Shown: positions 19,726-30,924 of the stretch, one piece after another
Numbering within the stretch: the first letter of the stretch is position 1
Layout of the letters: each line of letters starts with the position of its first letter
NCBI GenBank assembly: GCA_963969495.1
Contig: OZ018333.1
Location: 88,986,942-89,050,941, forward strand
DNA length: 64,000 nt
Source: Ceratothoa steindachneri
Lineage: Eukaryota; Arthropoda; Malacostraca; Isopoda; Cymothoidae
Reading direction: 5' to 3'
Notes under the pieces: model-generated
Told to the model about the DNA's origin: nothing
Databases searched by the model: none
The model's input: only the letters and a program-made list of their open reading frames with translations
Made by a program: the position numbers and the translations under genes

Positions 19726-20477
19726 GGCGATTTCCAATTATATACCGGCGCGCTGTGCCCCCCTGATCCCTCAGATGAGTTGTCCCCCAAAAGAAGCTGA
19801 CCCTCAAAATTAAATAATTGTTTCTTACATTATTATAATTTTTGGTAGATATGTACTTACGTTAGACAGGTGGGTAGAGTTTAGCAGCAGCAACCCAAAA
19901 CTCGTAAATCTCTCTTTCACATCTGGAAATTTCTTCCTAAAAAGACTTTAGGCAAGATACCCATCCATATGATCCTCTCTCCATCCATAGTGTGGAACAT
20001 TGGCTCTCATATTCCGCAAAACTCTTTCTATATTTTGTGTTAGATATTCGTATCCTTCGATGACAAATTGGAATAGGCTGCCCATCCATCCTATACGACT
20101 GTTGTTTCTGACATAATCTACTTTCTATCCCTGCCAAAACCCCACTGTCCTTCCACTACACAACTGCAGTTATATTTGCGTTTGCCAAATTTTGCCTTGT
20201 TGATTTCAACTATTTTGCAGAACCTCCAGGTAATAAAGAAAAAGTTTTGAAATAATATAAAAGAACTCGGCAAAAGCTAAACCAATCGAGGGTTTTTTTG
20301 ACAAATACCCCTGTAAGGGGCATGGCGATTTGCTCTCTTGGCTGTCATGCTGATGGGAGTCAGTGCCCCATCCGGCCCCAGCTTGGCATTCTTTTTCTCC
20401 TTCTGCTAACCCCTACTTCATCTTCTGTAATTGGCCAATTCTCTTTCACAGGGTGCAGTATATAATTGGAAATCGCC
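19726..20477. repeat. 752-bp segment bounded by a 20-bp inverted repeat
   Basis: GGCGATTTCCAATTATATAC occurs at 19726-19745 and its perfect complement at 20458-20477. Between them lie the remnant at 19870-20230 and a piece of the I-clade LINE 5' UTR near 20303. The termini may belong to a DNA element; no target duplication is clear. Confidence 0.55.
19855..20155 (-). pseudogene. Unrecognised protein remnant
   Basis: The minus strand reads LFQFVIEGYEYLTQNIERV, then LRNMRANVPHYGW, REDHMDGYL, a stop, KKFPDVKERFTSFGLLLLN and STHLSNVSTYLP. The composition looks like a real protein rather than chance reading. I do not recognise the family and propose no function. It lies inside the segment bounded by the 20-bp inverted repeat. 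Alternative: chance open frame. Confidence 0.4.
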
Positions 20478-20575
20478 GGGCCACCCCATCTGGCCCCAGC
20501 TTAGCCTCTTCTTCTTTCTTTTAGCACACTGAGCCTAAATAAGGACTGTGCATAAAAACTATTAAATAAAAAAAA
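20303..20575 (+). repeat. SINE-like repeat / I-clade LINE 5' UTR relative
   Basis: The first part, starting CCCCTGTAAGGGGCATGGCG, matches the 5' end of the I-clade LINE at 57861. The last part, GGCCCCAGCTTAGCCTCTTC through AATAAGGACTGTG and AAAAACTATTA, matches the repeat at 36926-37078. Two overlapping head pieces suggest a compound insertion. Confidence 0.55.
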
Positions 20576-20579
20576 TTGA

Positions 20580-21200
20580 CAATGCCCATATGCGCAGTTA
20601 TTATGGTCATAGGTACCCAATTCATGATAAACCATTATAATGTTCTCGATGGAGAGGCATGACCCCACAAAAAAAGTCCCTTTTGAGCTGTTTATTTGTA
20701 CTTACATTGTTCACTAATGCCGTCAGTGCCAATATAAGATTTGTCACAACTGAAGACCCAATTTCTGTTCATTGTCAGTTATGCTTTACAAGTAGTACAC
20801 TCATGTTTAAATTTTAAAAAGATACAGGCTTGGAGAAAATCAACAAATTTATTGTTCTAAATGGTGAATATTCAAAGAGCACATGACTCTGCATGGGTGG
20901 GAGCTTAAATACCCTTGGGTTTGTTGGAAATGTAGCATCGTTTTGGGGTTCTTGAACTACACATAGTCATGAAACCATTAATACTGAATGAATCCTTTTG
21001 CAACAAGAATCAAAATGAAGGTTGTAAAAAAAACTTTTTAATAAATTAAAGAAGAAAAATCAAAACAGACCCCCCCCTCAAGTTTTTTTTTTTTAGTTAG
21101 TTAGAAAGTCAGGTTTGGTTAACAACCTCAAAATATGTTTTTATCAAACAGGAAACAATGGAAAATGTATTAAAAGGAATAAATAATGTCACACATAGAG
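20580..21200. other. No recognisable feature
   Basis: A/T-rich sequence with a poly(T) run near 21080. I see no RT, transposase or repeat unit in it. Confidence 0.5.
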
Positions 21201-21204
21201 TAAG

Positions 21205-21640
21205 TAGGATAGGACTCTACTGCGTGTTACCCTTGTGTCACTTGTAGTAGGTCAGTGGAAGACAGTGTTACATGCTTTCAGTGTGATTTGTGTACCAGCT
21301 GGTGTCATGGTACTGAGGTCTGCTGTAGAATTTCGTATGCTTTCCTTTATATGATCGTGGATAATAAAGGTAAGGGTGTTAAATTTACTTGCCCTAACTG
21401 TGTCAATTGTGACATTTCCTCTCAAGCTCAGGCATGCTCTTGTGATGACTTTGTTAAGTCTCTGGGTGTGATGATGTCTAGGTTGGCTCACACTGTGTCT
21501 ACTCTAAGTGCCCGGGTGACTGCCATTACCAGTGAGCTTAGAGATCTTAAAGATTATCTTGCCTTTGGAGTCTTCCTCTCCCTTTATCATTGAAGGAGGC
21601 TCTGGGGCAGCCAGAAATGCAGCAACATTTTAAAAACGAA
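21205..21640 (+). pseudogene. LINE ORF1 with PHD-like finger, first part
   Basis: The plus strand encodes a cysteine-rich region: VTCFQCDLCTSWCHGTEVC, then FTCPNCVNC, in the spacing of a PHD-type finger (C-x2-C, H-x4-C, C-x2-C). A heptad-like stretch (MMSRLAHTVSTLSARVTAIT) follows. A PHD finger plus coiled coil is known in ORF1 of some CR1-type LINEs. A frameshift near 21590 moves the reading to QPEMQQHFKNE, where piggyBac (21641) cuts it. Confidence 0.65.
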
Positions 21641-23806
21641 TTAACCCCTTAAAGACGGGGGGTGAAATATACGCGCAAGCGCAAAAGACCGGCAAAAAAT
21701 TGCTGATTTTTTGTTTTTTTTGTTTTTCCGCATTTTTAACGATAATTTTGCAATAAAATAGAGAAATAGGATACAATACGAATTATGCAACATACCTTAT
21801 GAAAAAAAATGTAATGTAAGAAAATGTAATAAAACAAAGAGAAATAGGATACGTCAGAAAAACGAATTATGCAGCTTACCTTTATGAAAAAAATGGTTGA
21901 AGGCTTATAAACTACAAAGTTGATGCAAAATCTTCTTCCGTGTGGTACTGTTCAAAACAAGGATCAATACATAAATGGACATCACATTGTTTGCACATGT
22001 ACACAACTCTTTTTCTTTTCTTTTTTGAACCACAAACTACACATTGAAGTGACTTGCCACCTAATTTTGGAAAATGCCTACCAGTAAGTCTAAATCTTGG
22101 AGTGTGGCTACTAGTAGAAAGGGTGCTTTCCGAGCCAGATCTTGTATATTGATCATATTTCTTTACTGTGCTTTCAATTATTTCTAACTTGAAATCTAAA
22201 AAAATTTTGGAACCACCTTTTTCCTTGTAAATTACAAACGAATTCAATACACTCATATCAAGGAGGCGCATATACACTTTTTTATAATATTTCTTTAGCC
22301 TTGATCTTGCTGCACTATTATTAGAGATAATTTGGTCCATTAGGTCGACCCCACACATGTTGCTTTTGTATTCTATACATATTTTTGGTTTTAGTTTTTC
22401 GCTACCAGCTTCTCTAATCTGTACCATTTCATCATCATGGATTGAGCTCATCATGGTTATGGCTTTTGTTGGTCTAGCTTGCCATTTTATTATTGAACAT
22501 TTATCTTTGAAGAATGATATTTTTTCATTTTTTTTCAATTTTGCTTTCTTTATTTGATCTGGTAATCCTTTTCGATTGATGCCAACTGTACCAACAAAAT
22601 CAGTTGAATTTTTCAAAAGAATTTCAGCAAGTTCAGGGGAGGTATAGAAATTATCGAGACCAATTATGTAACCTTTTCCTAGATGTCTTTCACCTAAAAG
22701 GGACAACACAATTTGAGTTGGCTTCGTAAGTGCATCACCAAGGTCAATATTTGGAAGTTTGTATTCTGTTGCTCCACCATGATATATAAAAAAATCAACA
22801 ATGTATCCTGTATTGGATTCTGCCATCACATAAAATTCGATACCATATTTGGCTGCTTTCAAAGGAATATAAACGTCCCTTCCAAAGAAGTAAGGACTCG
22901 TCTACTGAGAGTTTTTCAAAGGGAACATAGCTTTCTAAAAAGGATTCTCTAATTAGCTTACAAATTTCCCGTAGTTTATAAAGTTTATCAGTGTTATCAG
23001 TTTCACTTGAGAAATGTAAAAATTTTAGTAACAGCTCAAATCTACCTCTTGTGAAAACTTGACCAAAAAAAGGAGAAGACAAAATGGGATCGTTGGAAAA
23101 ATAGCTTTTTAGACTGGGTTTTTTTATTATTCCCTGTAAAATCACTATTGCTTCAAATAGTCACATTTCTTCTATCGTGGTATCTGCCCAAGCTTTTGTT
23201 TTTTTGGCCGTGTTGCTAGGATTTTGCTGGTAAAATCTCTGGGCATAAGCATTAGTTTCCTTTACTACAAAGTCAATTATTTTGTTACTATGCACTGCTT
23301 CAAATACATCTAATGCACTATTTCCGCATTGCACTTTCACTCCCGCATTTGGTGTAAAGGGAAACCTAGGAAAACATTTGGCACCTGCTTTCCGATCCGA
23401 CACATTTAGGGTACAAATATTTTCAATCGAATCACTATTATCATCGGAATCACTACCGCTCTCTTCAAAGCAGGAAATATCATCCTCACTATCGAGTAGA
23501 TAACTTGAAATGTCATCTAAACCACTTTTATCGAGCGATCGTTTACCAGCCATTGCCAATAAGTAGCACACATATACGCCCCCGCAATGACTAATTATCA
23601 ACTGGCGATAACCTTGAAATGTAAATAAATGGGCGTTTTTATGTTGCCAGATGATGCTGCCAGACGCACGATGCTATAGCCACTATGTGGGACTCCGGTA
23701 TTAAGAGAAATATCAATCTAAATTTGAGCCACAATTTTGGCTTGCCGGTATTTGGAGACTGAAAATGAATGCCCACTATATTGGCTTCCGGTCTTTAAGG
23801 GGTTAA
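21641..23806 (-). mobile_element. piggyBac transposon in a TTAA target
   Basis: TTAA stands at both ends (21641-21644, 23803-23806). The inverted termini are CCCCTTAAAGAC plus GGGG on the left and CCCCTTAAAGACCGG on the right. The element is about 2.16 kb between the TTAA copies and carries one minus-strand transposase. Cutting it out with one TTAA restores the reading between QQHFKNE and LRELHERDKRR of the LINE ORF1, which fits the precise TTAA insertion known for piggyBac. Confidence 0.92.
21912..23601 (-). pseudogene. piggyBac transposase, one stop and one frameshift
   Basis: The protein would cut and join DNA at TTAA. The N-terminal part (23601-23161) is acidic (DISSYLLDSEDDISC); a better start is probably the Met in MAGKRSLDKSG. 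A single in-frame TGA near 23162 separates it from IKKPSLKSYFSNDPILSSPF. The first catalytic Asp is in SVDESLLLWKGR; a frameshift follows near 22865. The long C-terminal part (22862-21912) has the second Asp in GLDNFYTSPEL, the third in MCGVDLMDQ and a cysteine-rich end (CVVCGSKKK, MCKQCDVHLC). The length of about 560 residues is normal. Only two lesions, so it died recently. Confidence 0.9.
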
Positions 23807-24230
23807 GGGAACTTCATGAGCGAGATAAAAGGCGTGACAGCATTATTGTACTTGGTCTTTCTCTTGAAAATTTCCGACAAAAATTCAAGGAGGTTGTGTT
23901 GTTGGTTTGCCCTAACCTTGGTCCAGTAATTGTTACTGATGTGTTGTCCCTAGAGCCTAATCTGATAAGGGCAAAGGTAGCCAACACACAGCATCGTTTG
24001 ACTATTCTGACTAATTCTAAGAATTTGGTTGGCAATTAACATTCCAATATATTCATTAATAAAGACCTTAATTAAAAGAAAGAATGGAGATGAGGAGTAG
24101 GAGAGGGATAACTACGTTCTCTGGTGCAAATTCCTGTCCATTGGTTCCCTCCCTTCCAGTCCCTGCTGCGGTTGCATGCACCACTCCAGTTAGACCCATA
24201 GAGCAGTCTTATTCACCCCTGGGCAGTACA
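23807..24230 (+). pseudogene. LINE ORF1, second part
   Basis: The plus strand reads RELHERDKRRDSIIVLGL, then FKEVVLLVCPNLGPVIVTD and NTQHRLTILTNSKNLVG. It continues the ORF1 of 21205-21640 across piggyBac. The RDKRRxSIIVxGL start resembles an RNA-binding fold found in LINE ORF1 proteins. The frame breaks near 24040. ORF2 of this element is not present; the tandem array starts next. Confidence 0.65.
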
Positions 24231-24259
24231 GTTAGAACTCAAATAGCTAATTTAAAAAG

Positions 24260-26640
24260 AATAGCTATCTCGATTTTTATATAATATTAATTATTACTTA
24301 GTTTAATAATTATATTATAGTAAGAATAAATTACTGATCAAGAATTTGGGGTACTCATGTCCCATGATAGCCATAACCTGTAAAAGGAGAGATGAATTAT
24401 GATTCAGTATCAGAGAAATAACCTTAATTTGATACATATTTGTTTAAATTATTAACATAAATATGCATTTTGAATAAAATAATAAGTAGCATTCATTTCT
24501 TGAAAAATAAATGGGGGAAAAAAACCCTAAAACTCGGGTTTTATTCTGGGTTTTTCAAATCTTGGGTTTTTTCAAAAAACAAATTCTACAAGCACTAGAA
24601 TAACATAGAAAAGAATAGCTATCTCTATTTTTATATAGCAATAATAATTATAGTTTAATAATTATATTATAGTAAGAACAGATCACAGTAACGAATCACT
24701 GATTGAGAATTGTGGGTACCCGTGATAGCCATAACCTGTAGAAAGAGAGATGAATTATTATGAGTCAGTATCAGAGAAATAACCTTAATTTGATACACAT
24801 TTGTTGAAATTATAAACATAAATATGCATTTTGAATAAAATAATAAGTAGCATTTATTTCTTGAAAAAAAAGTATAATTTTGAAAAAAAAACCCAAACCT
24901 GGGTTTTATTCTGGGTGTTTTCAAAAAACAAATGCTACAAGCATTAGTAGAATAGCATACTAAAAGAATAGCTATCACTATTTTTAAATAATAATTAATT
25001 AGTTTAATATTAATATTAAGGTAAGAACAGAGAACTGATTGAGAATAATAGAGAATTTAACTATGAAATGGATGGGCATTGGCTGAGCTCAGTAGAGGAT
25101 GAGAAAGATCTAGGAGTAGTAATAGATAAGTCATTAAGGTTTTCTAAGCAGTGTATTGAAGCAAGAAATAGGGTAAATAGAGGTCTGGGTTTCATTAAGA
25201 GAAATGTCAGTTACAAAAGTAAGGAGGTTATTCTTAAACTCTATAACTCTTATGTTAGGCCACATCTAGAGTACTGTATACAGGCATGGTCCCCACATTT
25301 TAGGCACGATATTAACCTTCTTGAGTCAGTGCAACGGAGGGCAACAAAGATTATTCCTTCCCTGAGGCACCTTGAATATATAGATAGACTGAGGGTATTA
25401 AATATGTTCTCGTTCGAAAGGTGTGTGAGAGGGGATATGATTGAGCTCTTTAAATTTTTTTCTGCGATAGATAAATTGGATGTTAGCAAGTTTTTTGAGT
25501 TAGATGATGGAAATCGGACTAGAGGTCACCACTTGAAAATTAAAAAGCAAGGGTGTAAGTTGGATTTAAGAAAATATTTTTTCACCAATAGAGTGGTGGA
25601 CTTGTGGAATAAATTGCCGCAGAGGGTAGTAGGTAGTCCAAATTTAAATGTATTTAAGAGTAGGTTGGATGAGTTTATGGGGAGGGAAGGTTGTGATGGT
25701 TCCTAAGTTTTGTATATATTAATATTGTTTGTATATAACTATAGCTGCGTGATTTAGTTCTTGACAAGCCTTGATTGGTGATACCCTTGTTTCTGGACGC
25801 AATCCTCTGGATGTAGTTTTCCTGGGAGTTTGGGTGCCTTAAAAAAGAGGCCATTTGACTCGGATGACTTATGATGAGCCCTTGTGGCTTTTTTCATCTG
25901 TTATATTATATTGTGGGGGACTTTGATTTTGTCTTTCCCTGGTGATGGTGCTTTTTGTGGCTAGGTTTTGATGGATGCGGATGACCTTTGATAGGCCCTT
26001 GTGGCTTTTGTCATCCGTGAAATTATGTTATGTTATGTTATATTATTATAGGTACCCATGATAGCCATAACCTGTAGAAGGAGAGATGAATTATGAGTCA
26101 GTATCAGATAAATAACCTTAATTTGATACATATTTGTTTAAATTATAAATATTAATATGAATTTTGAATAAAATAATCATAAGTAGAATTTATTTCTTAA
26201 AAAAAATTTGTAAAAAACAACAAAAAAGAGGGTTTATTCTGTTTTTTTTTTAAATCTTGGGGTTTTCAAAAAACAAATGCTACAAGCACTAGAATAACAT
26301 AGAAAAAGAAGAGCTTTTTCTATTTTTATATAATATTAATACTTAGTTTAATAATTATATTATAGTAAGAACAGATCACTGATCGAGAATTGTGGGTACC
26401 CATGATAACCATAACCTGTAGAAAGAGAGATGAAATATTATGAGTCAGTATCTGAGAAATAACCTTAATTTGATACATATTTGTTCAAATTATAAACATA
26501 AATATGAACTTTGAATAAAATAATAAGTAGCATTCATTTCTTGAAATAATTTTTTGGGGAAAAAAACCTAGATTTTTTCAAATTTCAATTGAAAAAGCAA
26601 AAAAAACCCCTGGGTTTTTTAAGGCTGGTTTTTTTTATTT
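24260..26640. repeat. Tandem array, four units of about 350 bp, interrupted
   Basis: Units begin near 24260, 24613, 24969 and 26314. Each has AATAGCTATC plus T-rich sequence, a TTATAGTAAGAACAGA block, GATAGCCATAACCTGTA, a GATGAATTATGAGTCAG block, AATATGCATTTTGAAT and a closing A/T tract ending ACAAATGCTACAAGCA. The third unit is split by LINE-Y copy 2 (25043-26045). The array has no coding content and probably is satellite-like. Confidence 0.8.
25043..26045 (+). pseudogene. LINE-Y copy 2: 3' end of CR1-like RT plus 3' UTR
   Basis: The frame 25068-25706 is open for 212 residues and matches copy 1 (3922-4772) closely, with differences such as ERCVRGDMIE for ERRCVRGDIIE. It contains EKDLGVVIDKSLRFSKQC, YVRPHLEYCIQAWSPH and VVDLWNKLPQRV. 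The 3' UTR runs to a short ATGTT repeat at 26023-26042. This copy is not interrupted and so shows the full 3' tail. No palm motif; the copy begins at almost the same element position as copy 1. Confidence 0.82.
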
Positions 26641-26739
26641 GCTCACCCTGATTTGAGAAGGAAAAAGGTTGATCATCTGTCGGTTGGTCCTTTAAGAGTA
26701 GATGGCATGTGGTACAGCGACTGTGAACCAATGGCTTAC

Positions 26740-27562
26740 CTATTGGCTGACCAATTCATATCTGTATTTGTCGTCGGAAACTTTCCTGATCCATATCAAC
26801 ATCGTGGTTAAGTTTGAGAAAGTTGGCAGACAGCCATTCATTTATGGAGGTGTAGGCTGAAAGGAGATTGGTAATTGATTGAAAGAAGGAGACAGGGGAT
26901 GAAGAAAGGTATATCTGAGTGTCATCAGCATATACATGGAAGGACAAGCCCAAATGGTGAAGAAGGGAGCCAAGAGGAAGTAAGTAGATGCAAGAGAGGA
27001 GGGGAACAAGGACTGAGCCATGAGGCACCCCAAAATGAATGTATGTGGGCTGAGAGGAAAGGTTATCGAGCATGACTGACTGAGTGCAGGAGAAGAGGTA
27101 TGGGCAGAACCAATCAAGTGCAGTGAACGAGAGACCAAGGAAAGTGTGAAGATGATCAAGGACGACAGTGTGGTTGATGGTGTTGAAAGCAGAGCAGAGA
27201 TCTAGCAGGACTAGAAGGGACGTACAACCCCTATTGGCTGCTCTATGTAAACTGTCTGAAATATTAAGAATAGCAGTCTCTGCAGAGTGCTTTGCTTTGA
27301 ACCCTGACTGGTACATTTCATCAATATTGCAGGAAGAGGGAACCACCCCTGTGGCAAGTGAAGTGTTAAAAAGATGAAGAATTAGTGGGAGGAGAGCAGG
27401 GAGAATTTGATGGAGGAGTTTGGGTGGAAAGACGTCCTTAGGGGATCCAGATTTTTTAGAGCGTAAGATCAGGACAGTTACTTCCTCAGAGGATGCCTGA
27501 ATGAAGATGTTAAGTGGCAATGGAGTTTGGTCAGGGAGAACAGCATGGGCTTGTTCAGACAT
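26740..27562 (-). pseudogene. L2-like reverse transcriptase
   Basis: The 268-residue open frame has LLVLLDLCSAFNTINHTVV, FGVPHGSVLVPLLS and FHVYADDTQIYLSS, in order. The palm box YADDTQ is intact, and this form of it is typical of L2-type RTs. Between VVPSSC and NIDEMYQSGFKAKHS about 35-40 residues (the finger block with YRPIS) are missing, so an in-frame deletion has occurred. PHGS replaces PQGS. It is therefore a pseudogene in spite of the open frame. The endonuclease lies upstream at 27563-28420. Confidence 0.8.
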
Positions 27563-28420
27563 CTGGGGTAGTACAGTGTGAAGTTAATAACTTTATCAGA
27601 GAAAAATTTAGTAAAGAGTAGAGAGGTTGATGGGGAAAATGGGGCTAGATGAGGAAAGACGAGAGATGAAACAAAAGATAGTCCGATGGCCATTCTTGCT
27701 CTCAGACAAAACTTTGTGTGAATGAGCCCGCATTGATTTTAATTTGGAAGAATAAGTTGAAGTAGCAAGATCAGGCAAGTGAGAGGGAGGTCATGTCCTG
27801 CCCACAGGATTGCGCTTTATGAAGGGCTCATTCATGAGCATGTAAGGACCTCCTTGAACGAAGGAGTTCCATGATGATGGTGGTTGGAAGAAGTGATAAG
27901 GGGGGTCTGCACCTCAAGGCAGGGGAGTAATGATTGGTGCAGAGAGTTTAAGGTTTCTTCAGGTAAAGCAATAATATCAATAGGAGGTAGGGCAGAAACA
28001 ACGTCATTAAAGAGAGAAGTAGTATCAATTGAAGATAGTCTCCGGAAATAAGTAGGATCTTGGGATGAGCAAGGAGGTAGGTGTTAGGGAATATAGAATT
28101 TAAAATTGACCAAGAAGTGGTCGGGAATTGTATTAGAAAGGTCAGTTACTGTTAGATTAGAGATATGGAGGTTCAAGATGACTAAGTCCATGGTATTACC
28201 ATCTATGTGTGTTGGGGATGACACAGGTTGTGTAAGAGAGAAGAAAGAGGTCAATGATGTCAATGAATGCACAAAAAGTCTCATTGTGACTAGGAAGATT
28301 GAAGTCACTGAGAATAAGGAGAGAACCAGTAGAGGATAGGTCGGAGAGTAGGTTACTGAACGCCTCGAGAAATAAGGTCAGAGATGAGAGGGGAGGGGAC
28401 AACATTTTCCTTGCCCCAGA
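27563..28420 (-). pseudogene. L2-like endonuclease and linker
   Basis: The minus strand reads LLILSDFNLPSHNE (an intact enzyme has GDFN), then THIDGNTMDLVIL and NTIPDHFLVNFKF (an intact enzyme has SDH; here PDH). The catalytic Asp of DFN and the Asp-His pair remain. Frameshifts separate the blocks. The linker to the RT is only weakly readable between 27700 and 28080. Confidence 0.7.
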
Positions 28421-28445
28421 GCTCCATTCTGGGTTGGTCGTTTTT

Positions 28446-28957
28446 TAACTCATTTGAAACAGCTTATTCTGATATTCCCTTTGCAGGCTATGCTGATACC
28501 CTAGAATGAGAGGTGTGCATAAAATACGCACTGGAATATAATCTTCATTAATTTTTTGCTTCTTGGTTTGTTTGCATTGAAAATACATTTTCTATCCATA
28601 ATCCTTTCAGCTTTTTTATAACCCCCCCAAAATAAAGGTTAAATGAAATAAAATAAGTGTTTTATATTTATTTAGTTCACTAAATGTCAAATGAAGTGAT
28701 AAATTTTAAAACATGGCTCGGTGCATAAGCCTGAGTTATCAGGACATGTCTCGCATTTGAAATGTACTAATTTTTTGATGTCTTGGGCATAACATACTAT
28801 ACACCTCTTTGTTGGCCATAGGGTATGTTGAGAATTTGATGTAATTTTCACGGGGAAATGTTTTCCAACTAGTCTTGGAACTACTGCTTTATTCAAGCTA
28901 TGTTGATTTTCATCATTGTCGCTACTTGATATGTTTTGGATTATACCCATAGATTAG
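28446..28957 (-). pseudogene. piggyBac remnant: transposase C-terminus
   Basis: The minus strand (28687-28950) encodes the cysteine-rich end of a piggyBac transposase: CIVCYAQDIKK, FKCETCPDNSGLC and EPCFKIYH. A TTAA followed by CTCATTTGAAACAG at 28446 may be its terminus. The catalytic core is missing. It belongs to a different lineage from 21641-23806. Its broken end reads TAGATTAGCGGCC, which matches the MITE-A terminus. Confidence 0.7.
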
Positions 28958-30890
28958 CGGCCCATCATCCTCTTGCCTCCAAGGAGCTGTATGCTCGTAT
29001 TTTAAGCTTAGAGGGGGTCACCGTATGTGCCACCCTCTCTTCCCTGACCAAAGAGTTTATGATCAATGGGACCTGTGATATCCTGGGGGGAATGGCCACA
29101 TGGAGGCTCCCCCTGAGATGATCATGGTCACTGAAGCAACCCAACCCCAGATGGTATGACCTTCCATGGGGACAAACCTGGGCTCAGTGCCAATCACTGA
29201 ACCTGACTACAGTCATCCCTCGTTTATCTCAGGGAAAGTGATCACCTCCATGGAGGTGATTACTTTCTCATTTAAATATAATTTTCTGGGCCACTGCTGC
29301 CCGAGAGCCCACCCTGGTGGTGCTTGGTGCGAGAGCGGGGGTCCACGTTTTCTGTCTCAGTTGAGGAGTTTAGGATTGTGAATGAAGCGTTTGTTATCCG
29401 GCAACCTCATTGTTGTGTGCCTAACTACTATTCCTATAAATATCTGCTATTTTGCACGCTGACCACTCCCATGGTGGTCAGCAGAATGTGAGACGGCTTT
29501 CAAACAGAAGCATAATGCCTACATTTACTATAAATGCCACCAGAATGATTTCACTGGCAGTGAGTTTTGTCTAGCTAGGGCTAGGTTCAGTGCTTGGAGC
29601 GCTGATAGGGCTACTGCCTTACTTTTTTATTGATCCTTTATTCATTTGAAGGTCGACTACGGATGTGAGTTTTATGCATCAACAGCTAAGCTTGTATTGT
29701 GGAAGGTGGACTCGATAGACCACATCAGCCTTTGCTTGGTGACTGGTGCCTTCCGCACTTTTCCCATTGAGAGCCTACTTGTCGATGTTGGGGAAATGCC
29801 ACTCGCTCTGTGCTGTGCGCACTGTATTATTTGCCTGTATGTGTGAGCCCGGTGCATCCCTCAGTCACCAACAGCTCTCACTGCATCCTCAGCTGATCTC
29901 GACGGTGCCTATGCCTATGAGAGATGCTAATCATACACTAAACCCGGGTTTAGGGCTAGGACACTCCTTCAAGAGCTAGGTATAGCTCTTGGGCCAGTGG
30001 CACCCCTGGTTCTGCTCAGGATGCCACCCTGGAGGGTACCCCCTTCAGCAATTTGTCGCCATGCCTCTGATCCCAAAGCTTCTTCAGTGCCAGAAGTATT
30101 TGCATTCAACCTTTTTGGAGCACACTTTGTGAAATGCTGGAATTGTGCCAATGTATATAGATGGCTCCAAGTCCCAAGAAGGGGTGGGTTTCTATGCCGT
30201 ATCACCTCTGTCTTTACGGCTGAGCTGGTTGCAATACACCACTCAGTATGGGAGACTGAATTGTGATTTATAGCGACTGATAAATTGCCCTAAGTGGCCC
30301 TGGGGCATTGGAATCTCAGCAACCTTGGTTGGCGATATCCGTGATGCCACATTTTTAGCCAGCCGAGCGGATATCAAGATTATCTTATGTTGGGTTCCTG
30401 GACATGTAGGAATTGCGGGGAATGAGCTCACTGATGATGGCGCTAAAGTCTGTGAGGACTGGGCAACCAGGCTAGTGTTTCGCTCTTTCTTACACCGACT
30501 ACATAGCAGGAATATGGGCAGCTTTCCACTCTCCTTGGCGAAGAAGATGGGAGATGGTTGAGGGGAATTTAAAGTTGCTTGCCATTGTGCCGCGACTGTT
30601 CCCATGGACCTACCATCCCAATGCCATGATGGCTTCAGGTGGTTTTCTGTCGTCTCTGAATTGGACACTCATGAGATGCACCATTGTCCCCAGACTGTTC
30701 GACACATTCTTGTTAAATGTTCCAGCCTGGACAATCTTCGCATACTTTACCTGTCTTAGTATTGTGAGAAGCGAGGTCACTACTGCTTGTCCTTTGAACT
30801 CGGGATGATTTTGTGCACATTGACTTTATGACATTTGGGGGAGCCCAGCCTCTAGTTTTTTTTTTGTATGTTGCATGTTCTTGCATCGGG
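28958..30890 (+). pseudogene. I-clade LINE copy A, decayed, with internal deletion
   Basis: The start matches ORF1 of the reference copy at 57861-63784 (GTCDVLGG region near 58880). At about 29210 it jumps into the endonuclease region, at 29640 to the RT C-terminus, and then to RNase H: PGHVGIAGNELTDDGAK near 30400. The YTDGS start of RNase H and its first Asp are damaged. A C-x2-C type end is weak. The 3' UTR ends near 30890 and copy B follows directly. Large parts of the RT are missing. Confidence 0.75.
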
Positions 30891-30924
30891 GGGAGGGGCC
30901 TACCCCCAAAGCCTGGAGCGTTCC

